DNA of 64,000 nt, from the NCBI GenBank assembly GCA_020543525.1, contig JAHYIO010000007.1, positions 682,001 to 746,000 on the forward strand, written 5' to 3'. Positions 1-10,992 of this stretch are shown here, piece by piece. Position 1 is the first letter of the stretch. Every line of letters starts with the position of its first letter. The notes under the pieces were generated by a model that saw only the letters and a list, made by a program, of their open reading frames with translations, was not told the DNA's origin and made no database searches. This DNA is from Coriolopsis trogii (Eukaryota > Basidiomycota > Agaricomycetes > Polyporales > Polyporaceae). The position numbers and the translations under genes were made by a program.

Positions 1-1033
1 CGCGCGCACTTTTGCCGCGCGAAAATCGAGAGAACAAGAAAAATTGCTCACGGCTTGGCATTTGCTCGCAGCCCCGAACAAACAATACAGGATGTGTGCT
101 ATATCTCTTGGGAACACGTACGAGCTTTCCGCGAGGCGATAGACCGCCTGGTTGTAGAGATACATATGCCAGGTCATGTGAATGGACAAGCCTGTCTGCC
201 TCATTGTTTGCGACGATGATTTAGCACCAAATGCCACGAAAGCTGTATAAACGTTTGTTGATACGCTCATATAGCTGTTCCAACTGTTTCCAGATTTTTG
301 CTGGCCGTTCTCCATGAGATGAGAATGTATCTATGTCGAGTAGCGTAGGCGCCCAAGCAGTCACACTCAGGTGGCCCTTCCGACACGAACACTTGGTCGA
401 TTTGCTCTGATTTTGTGCTCATGAGTGCAGTAAAGTCAATACAAGGCGCAGCAAACAAATCATGAGGCCACGGGTGACATTCGCCTGCACTCAATCCTCT
501 GAAGTTTCAGTGCACTAGGAGGAGGTAGGTAACAGTGTGCGGTCACAGATATCTCCGATATTTTTATATATATCAACTCGTAGAATCCATATTATGTGGA
601 TTCTAGTCAATTTGGAGGAGTGTGTTGGGTTTGTTGACTAGGAAGGGCCACCTGAGTGTGACTTCTTGGGCGCCTACGCTACTCCAGACATGACCTGACA
701 TAGATTCACTCTCATCTCATGGAGAACGGCCAGGAAAAATCTAGAAAAAGTTGGAACAGCTATAAAAGTGTATCAACCAACATTGATGAAACTTCTGTAG
801 CATTTTATGTTAAATCATCGTCGCAAACGACAAGGCAGGCAGGCTTGTCCATCCACATGACCTGGCATACGTATCTCTACAACCAGGCGGTCTATCGCCT
901 CGCGGAAAGCTTGTACGTTTTCCTAAGAGATATAGCACACATCCTGTATTGTTTGTTTGGGGCTGCGAGCGAACGCCAAGCTGTGAGCAATTTTTCTTGT
1001 TCTCTCGATTTCTGCGCGCCAAAAGTGCGCGCG
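1..1033. repeat. Long imperfect inverted repeat (foldback element), left end outside window
   Basis: The first ~380 bases reappear in inverted orientation at about 640-1033, around a ~260-base loop centred near 510. Comparing the outermost 60 bases of each arm, I count 5 mismatches. The inner arm ends (366-380 against 641-655) match perfectly. Both arms hold matching short open frames on opposite strands, which is a by-product of the repeat and not evidence of a gene. The loop contains a small 9-bp palindrome at 581-605. I see no transposase. The shape fits a non-autonomous foldback transposon or an inverted duplication. The true outer end and any target-site duplication lie left of the window. 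Confidence 0.85.
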
Positions 1034-1371
1034 CGTCGTGCGGAGTCGCGCGGTCACGAATTTCGGCAACAGCTGTATTTACTCCCTGCGAAGCTGTGTC
1101 TGTACATTCTGTCTGTCTGTCTTCCCGTTCTAGACTCGCTTCCAAACATCTTCGACCATCGGCTTATAGGCTTAGGTGGTACATACTTCTGCGGGGTTGA
1201 TCCTTTGGTCTGAAAGCTGACAGCAAGTCATAAAGTGGTGAAATCTAACCATGTGGGAAGGCGTTACATAACCTTGGGCAGATAAAGAGCGCGATCGAGC
1301 AGATTGAGTCCGATTGCTTCTTCCGCTTCCTTCTCTCAGCACGCGGTATACGCAAATCACAGCAAGTGAAT
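1034..1371. other. Spacer: promoter region of the permease
   Basis: No gene is supported here. The stretch lies between the foldback element and the permease start, so it should hold the permease promoter. I see no convincing TATA box. Confidence 0.5.
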
Positions 1372-3864
1372 ATGTCCGCGCACAACGAGGCTATGGACCG
1401 CCCGACAAACGGACCAGACGCGGAAAGGTCCTCCGTCGAGGGTATGGACGAAGACGAACTCAAGCTGGTGATTACGCATCGCGGAGACATGGAGGGATGA
1501 ACTGGGCAGGGATGGAGCATGCTGAGACTTACCTTCGGTAACGTCGTCTTCTAGTTGTGAACTGGTGTGGCTACGGGTATCCTTGCATGACACCCTGCTA
1601 TTAAGCAGAGGATCGTCGAGGATTGAGATTACACCGTTCGAACCTGATCAGCGCTCAGACCTGCGTAGGGAAGCCCCCAGTGTCGCCCTTCTTTCGTCCC
1701 CTGGCTTAGCCGGGGGACCCCAGCAGATGTACTGACCTTCGTTTTTCTTTCATGCTCTTCAGCACAGGCTTGGGTACAAGCAGGTAGGTCTCTTCGAGCG
1801 TAAGTCGTGAATGAAATTGACCAATCCCTGTGTAGCAATTGCATAGAAGCTGGCACTTCGTAGAAAGCTTCGCCGCCAGCTTTGTCGCCATGAACTTTAT
1901 TGGCGGCGTCCGGTAATTTGGCCTCTGTGAGCGGGCTCAAAATAATCATCTCATTAGCATTACATAGATCTGGGTTCTTCCTTGGCCTTCTCGCCGGCGG
2001 TCCGGCCGCCATCTGGTAAGTATCATAGACCCTGATGCAGTCCGCCTTATACTGATGTCATCCAGGTCTTCGTATATCATCTCGATGATCTTCATGTTTA
2101 TCACGGCGGCCGTTCTGGCAGAGATATGCTCCGCTCTCCCACTCAGCGGTTCCATCTACATCTGGTCCGCTGAGAGTGCGGGTCCGAAGCACGCAAGGTT
2201 CTTCGGCTTCATCGTTGCCTGGTGGTCATGCACCGCGTGGATGACTTTTGCTGCTGGCAACTGTCAGGTGCGTTGGCTGGCGCACAGGGCTTGTCATACT
2301 CATGTTGACACCTACTCCCATAGACCACGGCCAACTACATCGTGTCCCAATTGGCCGTATGGGAGGTCGACTTCCCAGGTGGTGTTGGTAACGATAACAT
2401 CAAATGGCGTGCTCTCATCTGGGCCATTTCGGAGGGAATCCTGGTCGTCTCCATCGCAATCAACTACCTGCCTCCAAGGTGGTACTCCACCGTGTTCCGC
2501 CTCTCTGTTGCGCTTTACGCAGTAGATTTCCTACTTTGCCTCATCTGGCTACCGATCGGTGTCTCCAAAACCTACGGATTCCGCTCGGCCAAGGAAGTGT
2601 TCACGATGACTTGTACGTGATTTTGCTTATCCACTTCTGGTGATGTGCCTGAGCATCTGGGACAGACAATGGGACGGGTGCTCCGCCTGCATGGAACTGG
2701 ATCCTTTCCTTGTGCGTGAAATCACTACGCATGTATGCGTCTTTGTCTTACCTGGCACATGCAGCCTCTTCACCGCCGGGACTATGATCGGATTTGATGC
2801 TTCCGGCCATATCGCCGAGGAAACCAAAAATGCCAGGTACTATGCCGATGTAAAATCGTCTCTCACTCGACTAACCTCCTCTTAGCGTTGTGGCAGGACG
2901 TGGCATCATTTCCAGCGTGATTGCCACAGGTGTCATGGGCTTCGCGACCACCATTCTGTTCCTCTTCTGCACTCCCGACCTCGATACTCTGTTCGCTCTG
3001 AATGCACCGCAGCCATTCGTCCAGATCTACGCACTTGCCCTTGGCAAAGGCGGTAGTGTAGTAATGACTGTCATAGCTACTGTCGGTCTCATCCTGGTAC
3101 GTTGTTGCCATTGCGATCTTCGGTATCAAGCTTATCAGAGGATCCTGTAGAGTACGAGTGTAGCGATCGTCGCTGCTTCTCGCCTCATCTTCGCGGTCGC
3201 TCGAGATGGCGTCCTCCCGATGTCGTCATGGATCGGCAAAGTCGATTCCCAGAAGCAGCCGCGCAACGCTGTCACGATCATGTTCCTCTTCGGAGCGGCT
3301 CTGTTGTGCACAATCCTTCCGAGCCAGGTCGCGTTCACCTCGCTAGTCTCCGCTGGAGGCATCCCGACGACGGCAGCTTACGGCTTGATCGCGCTCCTTC
3401 GGCTCACGATGACCCCCGACGACTTCAAAGGCTCTCACTTCTACCTCGGGCGCTGGAGGAAGCCGTTTTACCTCGCCACGGTGCTGTTCAACGGACTGGT
3501 CTTCTCGGTACGTACGGTACTATCACTTCTCGACGGTCTGATAGTGATCAGTTCAACGCGCGTCGTCATATAGGTTCAAGTTTCGCCGTTCGTTTACCCG
3601 ACCAATGCTGAGACGTTCAACTTTGTGAGTGCTACCTGATCCCTTAGCGTCTACGCATGCTCATGGTCGGTTTCTCCCTCTGTCTAGGCGTGCGTGATCT
3701 TGGGTTCCGTCACGATCTTCGGCATCCTCAGCTGGTACTTCGTCCCCGAGGACAAGTGGCTTCGGCGGGAGCAGATCATGCAGCAGCTCAGGGTGGCCGA
3801 CGAACCGCTCGAGGGGCAGTCTTCGGACGAGCGCGATCCGTCGATCGTCAAACGCGTTGATTAG
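1372..3864 (+). CDS. Amino-acid/GABA permease (Uga4-like, APC superfamily)
   Basis: Predicted 548-residue plasma or vacuolar membrane transporter importing amino acids or GABA. Exons: 1372-1467, 1763-1783, 1836-1912, 1968-2015, 2066-2267, 2324-2612, 2666-2711, 2765-2836, 2886-3096, 3151-3507, 3574-3624, 3688-3864; they total 549 codons. After an acidic N-terminus comes the LGYKQ motif typical of this fungal family, then about 12 hydrophobic segments. The FDASGHIAEET motif of the Uga4/Hnm1 group lies near residues 275-290. The C-terminus is charged and cytoplasmic. The first intron (295 bases) and the 21-base second exon are the least certain parts; an extra exon could hide in that intron. The transporter family is clear but the exact substrate is not. 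Confidence 0.88.
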
Positions 3865-4429
3865 GAGCAGTCGCGAGGGGATCACCCTTGACTCGCAAAC
3901 GAAAACTCACATGCAAACTATGCACTCATCTATACAAGTTTGTTCCATTTGGATAGAGAATTAGAACGTGGCTCAATGCCCAGCTTGTCACCACTTCTTA
4001 GTCCATGTAGCTGGGTGTAAGCGTAGAGATGATAGTCGATTGCTATGCCATATACACTCCTCTCTCAGACTTTCCTGATCGTGCCCATATGCCTATCGTT
4101 GATATCACCGGACCCTTGGGCACAATAGTGATATCAGTGACAGGAAGAAGGATCAGTTCCCGTTCCCGATCACTACGCGTACACCTTTCAGTGTTGTATG
4201 AGCAGCTTGTCGAAGGACCAGCAGGTAGACATCAAATGTTTGACGTATTACTATTACTATCCATGACAAGTAGTATACACTCCAAGTAAAGGCCCGAAGT
4301 GAAGATCGTCCATAAAAGGTTCATGTCCATGCGTGAATAAATCCTGAAGCAACATCGCGAGAGTTCCAAACAAGTGTCCCTGGGGAAACAAATTCCAAGA
4401 GCAAGCAGCTGACGGGCGCGCAACCCGGC
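3865..4429. other. Convergent intergenic spacer
   Basis: This lies between the 3' ends of the permease and the secreted-protein gene. It should hold both 3' untranslated regions. No open frame, RNA gene or repeat stands out. Confidence 0.5.
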
Positions 4430-5299
4430 TTACGACTGCTCGACGCGGTAGTCGCCGAACCAGACCTTGAGCGGGAGGGAGCCGTCGACGGTGTTGCGCG
4501 CGGGGCCGAGGGTGAGGGCGTGCTTGGTGCCGGGGGCGATGAACGGCGCCTTCCACCATGAACCCTGCTCGTGCACGCCAGTCTGGAGGGTGTCGGACCA
4601 GACGGAAGTCCCGTTCGTCGTGCTGAACTGGACCGTGAAGTCGATCGTGTGGCCGTCGGCGAAGCCAGGCTGCGTCGCGGGGCCGGTCGAACCGACAGTC
4701 TTGTCGACCGCATTGATGTAGAGGTAGGTCTGTAAGCAGAGGACACGGAGGGTCAGCATCGTTTTCATGCTGGGAGGCCTTGGTGGGGGAACACTCACGC
4801 CAGAGGTCTCCTCCCCAGTCCAGGTCTTGGCCTCGAGTGCGAACGTCGAGAACTGGCCGGTAGCCGGGTCCTCGTTGTGGAACGCGGCGAGGGTGACCGT
4901 CTCGCCCTTGGGGATCTCATTGAAACTCGTGCTCAAGTGGATCTTGAATTTGTGCGTGACCGTCGTACCGGTGACGGTGACAGGGGGCGCGATGAGGACC
5001 GCGCGCTGCTTAGCACCGACACCGCCGACGACGTAGGGAGGGTGGTCCTTCGTCTCGAGTTGACCGGTGGGTGCGAGCTCGCCGGTGTAGCAGTTCGTGA
5101 TCTGAGCGGTGGAGCTGCAGCCCTGCTGGGAGAGGAAGCCGGATGCATGGTAGGTCGCGCCAAAGTCGGCAGCAGCACCCTCGACGGTGCCCTTGGTGCC
5201 GTCGCTGAGGACCTTGTAGCCGGAAGCGCGGGTCTCGAGAGGGGTGGCGAAGGCGGACGCGGCCGTGAGTGCGAGGAAGACGAAGGAGAAGGAACGCAT
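4430..5299 (-). CDS. Secreted protein of unknown function
   Basis: Predicted 266 residues after removing one intron at 4730-4798. The N-terminus is a clear signal peptide (basic residue, hydrophobic core, cleavage after an Ala-x-Ala site near residue 18), so it should enter the secretory pathway. The mature part is rich in Thr, Gly and Val, with alternating hydrophobic positions that suggest a beta-sandwich. Two cysteines (CSS and NCY) lie about 10 residues apart near residue 65 and could pair. I do not recognise the family. The intron is 69 bases, a multiple of three, and has no stop, so an unspliced form would add 23 residues. A TATA-like site lies upstream at 5415-5422. Confidence 0.75.
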   Translation of the reverse strand: MRSFSFVFLALTAASAFATPLETRASGYKVLSDGTKGTVEGAAADFGATYHASGFLSQQGCSSTAQITNCYTGELAPTGQLETKDHPPYVVGGVGAKQRAVLIAPPVTVTGTTVTHKFKIHLSTSFNEIPKGETVTLAAFHNEDPATGQFSTFALEAKTWTGEETSGVSVPPPRPPSMKTMLTLRVLCLQTYLYINAVDKTVGSTGPATQPGFADGHTIDFTVQFSTTNGTSVWSDTLQTGVHEQGSWWKAPFIAPGTKHALTLGPARNTVDGSLPLKVWFGDYRVEQS

Positions 5300-5414
5300 T
5301 GCAATGAGAAGGGTGAAAGTAGAAGGAGAGGGCTTAGGAGTGCGGAGAATGAGAAGGAGCTGAAGCTAGCTAGGACGAATGCGAGCTGAGGAGTGAAGCG
5401 AGATCAAGACACAA

Positions 5415-5422
5415 TCTTTATA
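5415..5422 (-). promoter_or_regulatory. TATA box of the secreted-protein gene
   Basis: TATAAAGA on the minus strand, about 116 bases before the start codon and followed by a pyrimidine-rich leader. Position and sequence suit a core promoter element. Confidence 0.5.
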
Positions 5423-6509
5423 GCTTCGGGGATGCGGCCACTTGGTCGCCGTGTGTGGGGATCGAGGCTGTTGGGAAGCCCACAATACTTCCGTACCTTC
5501 GAATTTTTAAAGACCAGGAAGTCCGGGATACATTCCGGACCAGCATGGCGAATGCATTCTGCGCGCGTACGGCCGTGATCCTGTATACACCCCGAGACTG
5601 GAGGATCGGGGCTTCTTCTCCGTTGATGGGTGTAGATGGCGATTCTGAATTGACGGTGAACGCTGTCCACTTTCGTGCCTGAGGTCTGAGGGGACGCCTG
5701 GGACACGTCGTAAACTCTGCATGGAAGCGGTGATCCCGGAAGCTATGAACTAGTGCCAAGCTTTCGATGCGGTGGTCAACTGGCAAGGCCACATCTGGTG
5801 AATACGTCTTCTGGTTCAGATCGTCAGCGTCTTTGCACGATTGCACGGTTGCGGGGAGTGGGACGGAATTACTGAAGTACGAATTTGTTCTCGCCGCTTT
5901 GTGAAAGCTTCCGATACAGTGCCAGTAATACGTTGAACCCTAGGTTGGCCCATATATAGTACTCAGGCTTGCAGGTTTGCATCCATCATAAAGTCGAATT
6001 GGCATCCGGGTTGGCTTCGTCGTTTGAGTATGGTCGGACCGTCAAGTCGTACGTATACGTCGAAGGAGGACGCGTACTTAGTACATTACTGGACTCTCGA
6101 TCAGAGCACCGGCTCCGAGGAGAGTCGGAGCAGGCCGAGCGTCAGTACGGCATCGCCGCTAATGACGTAATCTGGGCTTTGCAAGCTGTTCATCTCTATA
6201 CCTGTAGGTTGGATGAAGCATTGTCGACATTACATCTTTTGTTACAACACCTACTATAGATAGGTAATGCGTGTTACGATACGTCCCGAGGGATGGACAA
6301 AGCTTTTCGTTCACCTAGGGATGAGTGCAAGATTCGCAGAGAGAAGACTCGCGCCTTTCAAGATTCAACGCGATCCATATCATTTGCGTCCATCGTAACA
6401 TTATACAAACATACAAGACTCGAAGCCGTTCAGTGACATCGAATTGTTGCCATCTAGTGGTCATCGTAGTGGATAGGGTGGCACCGGTTACATGACCTCC
6501 AGGAGGCCC
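5423..6509. other. Intergenic region without a supported gene
   Basis: This holds the upstream region of the secreted-protein gene and the 3' flank of the F-box gene. A 142-codon open frame on the minus strand (5418-5846) has no signal, domain or conserved look and overlaps the promoter, so I leave it out. Confidence 0.45.
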
Positions 6510-8435
6510 TCAGCAGAATGTAATGGTGACATCCCTGACGAGCTTCTTGCATGCGTCTCGAAAATAATTCAGCTCCCACTCGGAAAGACTCTCTACTCCA
6601 TTGTCGTCAAACCGATGAAGACGCACATCCAGCCTCTCCAAAGGCACATTTTGTCGAAAGCGACTACGGAGTATCAAGATCGCCCCGCCTCCGTTGAAGA
6701 AGTCCGCTGCATAGATGCAATGTTCCTCGCCCGGTGTCTTGATGCACTTCAAGTAGCGACACGGTTTCCCTTCGTGTCTACCAACAGGCGCGCAGGATAG
6801 AGACTCCCACATCGTGGCGGGGTGACCGGTCCCGCTCAGGATGAGTGTTTCAAGGCTACTGACATTGTTGAACAGCGCACTCCATGTGCTTCCGGAGACG
6901 AGGCTGTAGTTGCCTCTCAATTCCAGTTCTCTCAGGGAGGTGACGTCGGCGAACACCGCGGTAAGGTCGCCCAGAAGGCGCGAGAAGGCAACGGACCAGT
7001 CCCACGAAAATGGTTGAACGGGTGTGGCGAGGGCGATGGTTATGGTATGGTCCGATGGGGTTCGCGCTGAGAGCTCGTAGCTGTCGTTTTCCGCCGTGGC
7101 TTCGACTGAGGTCACGGTGCTCAGCCAGGGGAAGAGGGAGAGCTTGTCGCGGGGTAGGACACCGCCGATGCTCTCCGTGACTTCGGAGACTGCTCGAGCG
7201 GGCGAAACGCTGCACTTTATACAAACGTTGCATGGGTGTGGGATGCGGATGTGCTGGAGGAGGTTTCGAGTCGTGCCAGGCGGATGGCCGGTGACGTTGA
7301 AAGAACGCAGGGTACTGAGGGTGGCGGGTGGGTTACGAGGAGGACCTTCGAGTTCGTCGGCGGCATTCTCCAAAGAGAAGCAGTCGTCTAGAGTCAGCTG
7401 CTCAAGACGTTCGGCGGCTTCCAGCAAATCGAGGAACTGATGTAGCGTGACCGTCCAAGCAGACTTCTTGATGCGTCTGGCGGTGCGTATTTCCAGGGAG
7501 CGCAGGTTGGCATAGAGCGCCTTGTCTCGAGGAGGATGGTAGACTTGGAGGCTCAGAGACTTGAGTTGGGGGACACGACTCGAGACGAGCCCGAGGTCTT
7601 CCCAGAACGCTCCGATGACGTACTGATACAGGCGGAGAGTCTCGAGCGAAGGTAAGGGCATGCTGAATAGCTGGATGAGGGGCTCGTTGTGTTGGGGGCA
7701 GAGATCCGCGAAGTCGATCGTGCGTATACGCTCTGCATAAGCCCAGAGGATCTCCAGTCTAGGTGACGGGAAATTTTGGTCATGGAAGTAAACGTCTGCT
7801 CGGGCACGGGCGCAACGCGAGAGTGATAGTGATAGCCAGTCCGGACTGGTGTACACGTCGATCGTACGCCAGAACATCGGAGTAGCGTTCACAACACCGC
7901 GCCAGTGACGACACACGCCGGGAATGACCATCCACTGGGAGGCAACTGCTCGTTTGTGCGTGAGGCTGGAGAGGATAATGTGAGCCCGGACGCAGGCGAA
8001 TATCTCAACGAGGAGCTCGACGGGAAGTGTATTGATGAAGACCGTGGCGTTGATGAGGCCATTGAGCCCTGCCAGTTGCTGCTGAAGCTCATCCTGCTTC
8101 TGTAGGACGAGGGATCTCTGCTTGCGCCACCCGTCGAGCATTGCATTGCCATGCTGAGACGGCAGCAAGACTTCTCGCTTCGCATCGTTGGGTTTATAGA
8201 GGGACATATTATCTGTCAATATGATGAGGTCATTATCGTGTGCGAGTGCATCATTCTGCTTCGTTGAACACATACCAGAGGGATCTTCTTCGACGTTTAC
8301 GGGTGGCACAAAGACATACGGCTGGACAAATTCAATCGGCGGTGGTGGCTGTGGTCCAAGTTGACGCGACGTTGGGTTGATGACTTGTGTTTCCTTTTCG
8401 GTTAACCGTGGCGACGACCGTCTTTGTCCCAACAC
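6510..8435 (-). CDS. F-box domain protein with leucine-rich C-terminal region
   Basis: Predicted 620 residues after removing a 63-base intron (8213-8275). That intron keeps the frame and has no stop; GTATGT and CAG borders mark it. A coiled, Gln-rich helix is followed by an F-box-like motif near residues 110-165 (INTLPVELLVEIF ... VCRHWRGVV ... WRTIDV). The rest has irregular leucine-rich spacing (LETLRL, LKSLSL, LRELELRG). Such proteins usually act as substrate receptors of SCF ubiquitin ligases, the F-box binding Skp1. This family is strongly expanded in Agaricomycetes, so the target cannot be inferred. It is transcribed divergently from RAI1, with only 68 bases between the start codons. 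Confidence 0.82.
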   Translation of the reverse strand: MLGQRRSSPRLTEKETQVINPTSRQLGPQPPPPIEFVQPYVFVPPVNVEEDPSGMCSTKQNDALAHDNDLIILTDNMSLYKPNDAKREVLLPSQHGNAMLDGWRKQRSLVLQKQDELQQQLAGLNGLINATVFINTLPVELLVEIFACVRAHIILSSLTHKRAVASQWMVIPGVCRHWRGVVNATPMFWRTIDVYTSPDWLSLSLSRCARARADVYFHDQNFPSPRLEILWAYAERIRTIDFADLCPQHNEPLIQLFSMPLPSLETLRLYQYVIGAFWEDLGLVSSRVPQLKSLSLQVYHPPRDKALYANLRSLEIRTARRIKKSAWTVTLHQFLDLLEAAERLEQLTLDDCFSLENAADELEGPPRNPPATLSTLRSFNVTGHPPGTTRNLLQHIRIPHPCNVCIKCSVSPARAVSEVTESIGGVLPRDKLSLFPWLSTVTSVEATAENDSYELSARTPSDHTITIALATPVQPFSWDWSVAFSRLLGDLTAVFADVTSLRELELRGNYSLVSGSTWSALFNNVSSLETLILSGTGHPATMWESLSCAPVGRHEGKPCRYLKCIKTPGEEHCIYAADFFNGGGAILILRSRFRQNVPLERLDVRLHRFDDNGVESLSEWELNYFRDACKKLVRDVTITFC

Positions 8436-8503
8436 TCATCGACACCCTGCTTTCGCGTCGCCTCCTCGTTTCTCGGCGTGTCTTTATTGTTTGTGGACAC
8501 GTT

Positions 8504-10152
8504 ATGAGCAAGAGAAAGGCGTCCCAGTCCCCCGAGTCGGAAAGCATGCCTGCAAAGCGGCCAGAGACCAAGTCGTTGCTCGCCGTGGGCGGGTCGCCCG
8601 CCTATGCCACCCCCACAGTCCTCGTATATCCCCCCATCACCAATGCTGCACACAGTGCTCGCCCCATCCCTTTCCAGCAACCCACTGGGCTTCTGACGTT
8701 CTCGTACACTCCCGAGCGTTTTCTCGAGTTCACGAATTCGGCGTTACGCTACTACGTTGACCCACCACCCGGCGCGGACTTACGATACGGGTATGAGCGA
8801 TGGATCAAGAGGCCAGAGGAGAGGACGAGGCTGGACGGCCTTCTGCGCGCTGTCGAACGTGTCATGCAGAAGGCGGACGCGGATATAGGACCGGGAAGCG
8901 GGAGGAAGTGGCTGCGAGACATCTCCCTCATTACGTGGAGAGGCGTTATAACCAAGTGAGTCGCATCCTCCCGAATCCCTGCTGCCATTGTTTCCGACCG
9001 GTCTGACAGTCCGCGCGAGTGAGGATCCTCACCGCACCGTATGAAGAGCGAGACGGTTGCGAACTGAATGCCATGTATGTCAATGGGACGCTATACCTCG
9101 AAGAACATGTCTCTGATGCGCGAATTGCTGAGAAGTGAGTCCATCCTACACCTGTAAGGGTGTCTTGTCGTGCTTAGGTATTTGATGTACGTGTCTAGAG
9201 AGAACCTCACGCCCAAACAACGGCAATTCACATATTACGGGTACTCATTCGAATCCTGGTGCACGTCCTCCCGTCCCGGAGTACCTGAACGAATCGCCGG
9301 ACATCCAATAGGTTGGGGAGGGGACGTGGACACCAATGTCCAGTGGTGTAGTGTTGTCAAGACAAAACTCGGGGACAACCGCTTGGTTATTGGAGGCGAA
9401 GTTGACTGTGTACGAGGTGTGTACCTTCGTGTTCCATGTAACGGCTTCCCTGACCCTTGGTTGTAGACCAATTCAATGGCCAGACGGGCTCTTTTGTAGA
9501 GTTGAAGACCTCCGTCGCGATACGTGGACGAGATGACGAAGCCAGGTTCGAAAAGTGTGTGGCATGTGTGGAGTGATCCCGACGACCTTTTCCTAACTGA
9601 ATCAATCAGGAAATTACTCAAGTTCTATATGCAGTCATTCTTACTCGGCGTCCCAGTATGTCCTTCGGAGGGCGGGCTCTTTCCTGCGCAGCGTGCTAAC
9701 AACTTTGTCAGGAAATTGTCGTTGGCTTCCGGACGCCGCAAGGTCGGATAACCACAACACAAAGCTTCAAGACAATGCATATACCGCGGCTCGTGCGGGG
9801 CAAGCCTAATGCTTGGGATCCCCAGATCTGCCTGAGATGGGGACAAGACTTCGTCTCCAAAATGAGGTCGTTGTTGAGTGATGAGGCGCAAACCGTTACA
9901 GACCAGGGAAAATCGAGGCAAGTATGGCGGATTACCATCAAACCGAAGCAGGGCGTCGAGATCTATCCGCTTGACGAAGATGGTGTGCGCGACGTAGCAG
10001 CAGGCGAGGACCGGATCGGCTTCCTACCGTCGTGGTTCTTTGACCAAGTTGCTGGTGGCGAATCGGTTGACGCAAAGCCACAGTCGCCACCTCCGGACAC
10101 TTCCAACATTCCAGCCTCCAATGCCCCATCAGTGGACGGCTGGAATATATAG
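8504..10152 (+). CDS. RAI1: Decapping nuclease RAI1/DXO
   Basis: Predicted 458 residues. Exons: 8504-8955, 9024-9134, 9178-9416, 9467-9554, 9610-9655, 9712-10152. The family removes incomplete or non-canonical 5' caps (pyrophosphohydrolase and deNADding activities), and in fungi it partners the Rat1 exonuclease in the nucleus. Visible hallmarks are the WRGVITK segment, the GYSFESW motif, the metal-binding GGEVDCV (Glu-x-Asp) and FVELKTS (Glu-Leu-Lys) motifs, and the late RTPQG and LRWGQDF segments. I chose the Met at 8504 because the in-frame sequence upstream overlaps the divergent F-box gene and looks non-coding. The C-terminal ~30 residues are Pro/Ser-rich and disordered. Confidence 0.93.
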
Positions 10153-10344
10153 CAGGAGAGATAGGTCGAGGATGTAGTCGAGGAGCACGCGGGTCGGTCT
10201 TCTTCAGCACGACGAGCTCTTGTACTATAGCACGAATGCAATGCTTGGAGGACAGGAAAGTCTAGTGATACATATTCCGGAACAGAACAACGGGAGGAAT
10301 GAAAATGAAAAGAGAGCACGGAGGAGTCGAGAGTCGAGAAGTTG

Positions 10345-10818
10345 TCAATCCTGGTCAGTCCCGTCCCGAGGACGGTACCTGATGTTGCGGCTCTCGAGTT
10401 CGGCTTCTACGTCCTCTGGAACACGGCCCTTGACGCGCACAGCATACATTCCACGCACATATTTTGCTATATATGTCAGGAGCGGTTAGAGAAAGAAGGG
10501 TGTACAGAAGGTGAGTACGCACATGTCCTCTGCCACCTCGCCACCCAGCTTTCCTCAGGATTAATGACGGCGATCACTCCTTCGAAATGGGTCGTTGTAC
10601 ACGACTGTATGCGGTCCGCATAACCCTTCATCTGCGTAGGGTGTCAATGCGACAACTAGAAGGATGATCGAGTCAAGACGCACTCCCATGAGTTCCTCGC
10701 AATTTGGGCAGCCGTGTTTGCGGAAGTCAGCGGGGGTTTGAACGATTGAGCACAGAAGGCAAGCACGAAGGCCCTTCGCGCGCGGTTGAGTGGGAATGGC
10801 TGCCTGAACCTGAGACAT
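10345..10818 (-). CDS. SPT4: Transcription elongation factor SPT4
   Basis: Predicted 121 residues, a typical Spt4 length. Exons: 10684-10818, 10523-10631, 10345-10466. Spt4 pairs with Spt5 (DSIF) on RNA polymerase II to support processive elongation. The zinc finger is intact: LRACLLC near residue 18 and GCPNCEEL near residue 37 give four cysteines as CxxC pairs. Downstream are the conserved [21 protein letters not shown] stretch and the basic [10 protein letters not shown] segment that contacts Spt5. It sits convergent to RAI1 and divergent from the BIG1/VOA1-like gene, with 174 bases between start codons. The gene is easy to miss because the longest unspliced frame covers only its first exon. 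Confidence 0.93.
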
Positions 10819-10992
10819 GACGAATGCTGCCAGGAAGAGTAAGGAGGTGAGGTGGACGTTCTGCCGGTCTGAGTGAGTATCGAGAGCACCGTGCTTGCGG
10901 ACGTCGGCAATGCCCGCGGCGAGCGCTCATCCGGAGACCGACGTCGACAACGGCCGTACAATGTACAGTGTAACGGCTCTCAACCCACCATC

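Noticed and set aside
4877..5389. 170-codon frame opposite the secreted-protein gene
   Set aside because: Opposite a gene with signal peptide and intron. The Gly/Glu/Arg-rich product is typical of shadows.
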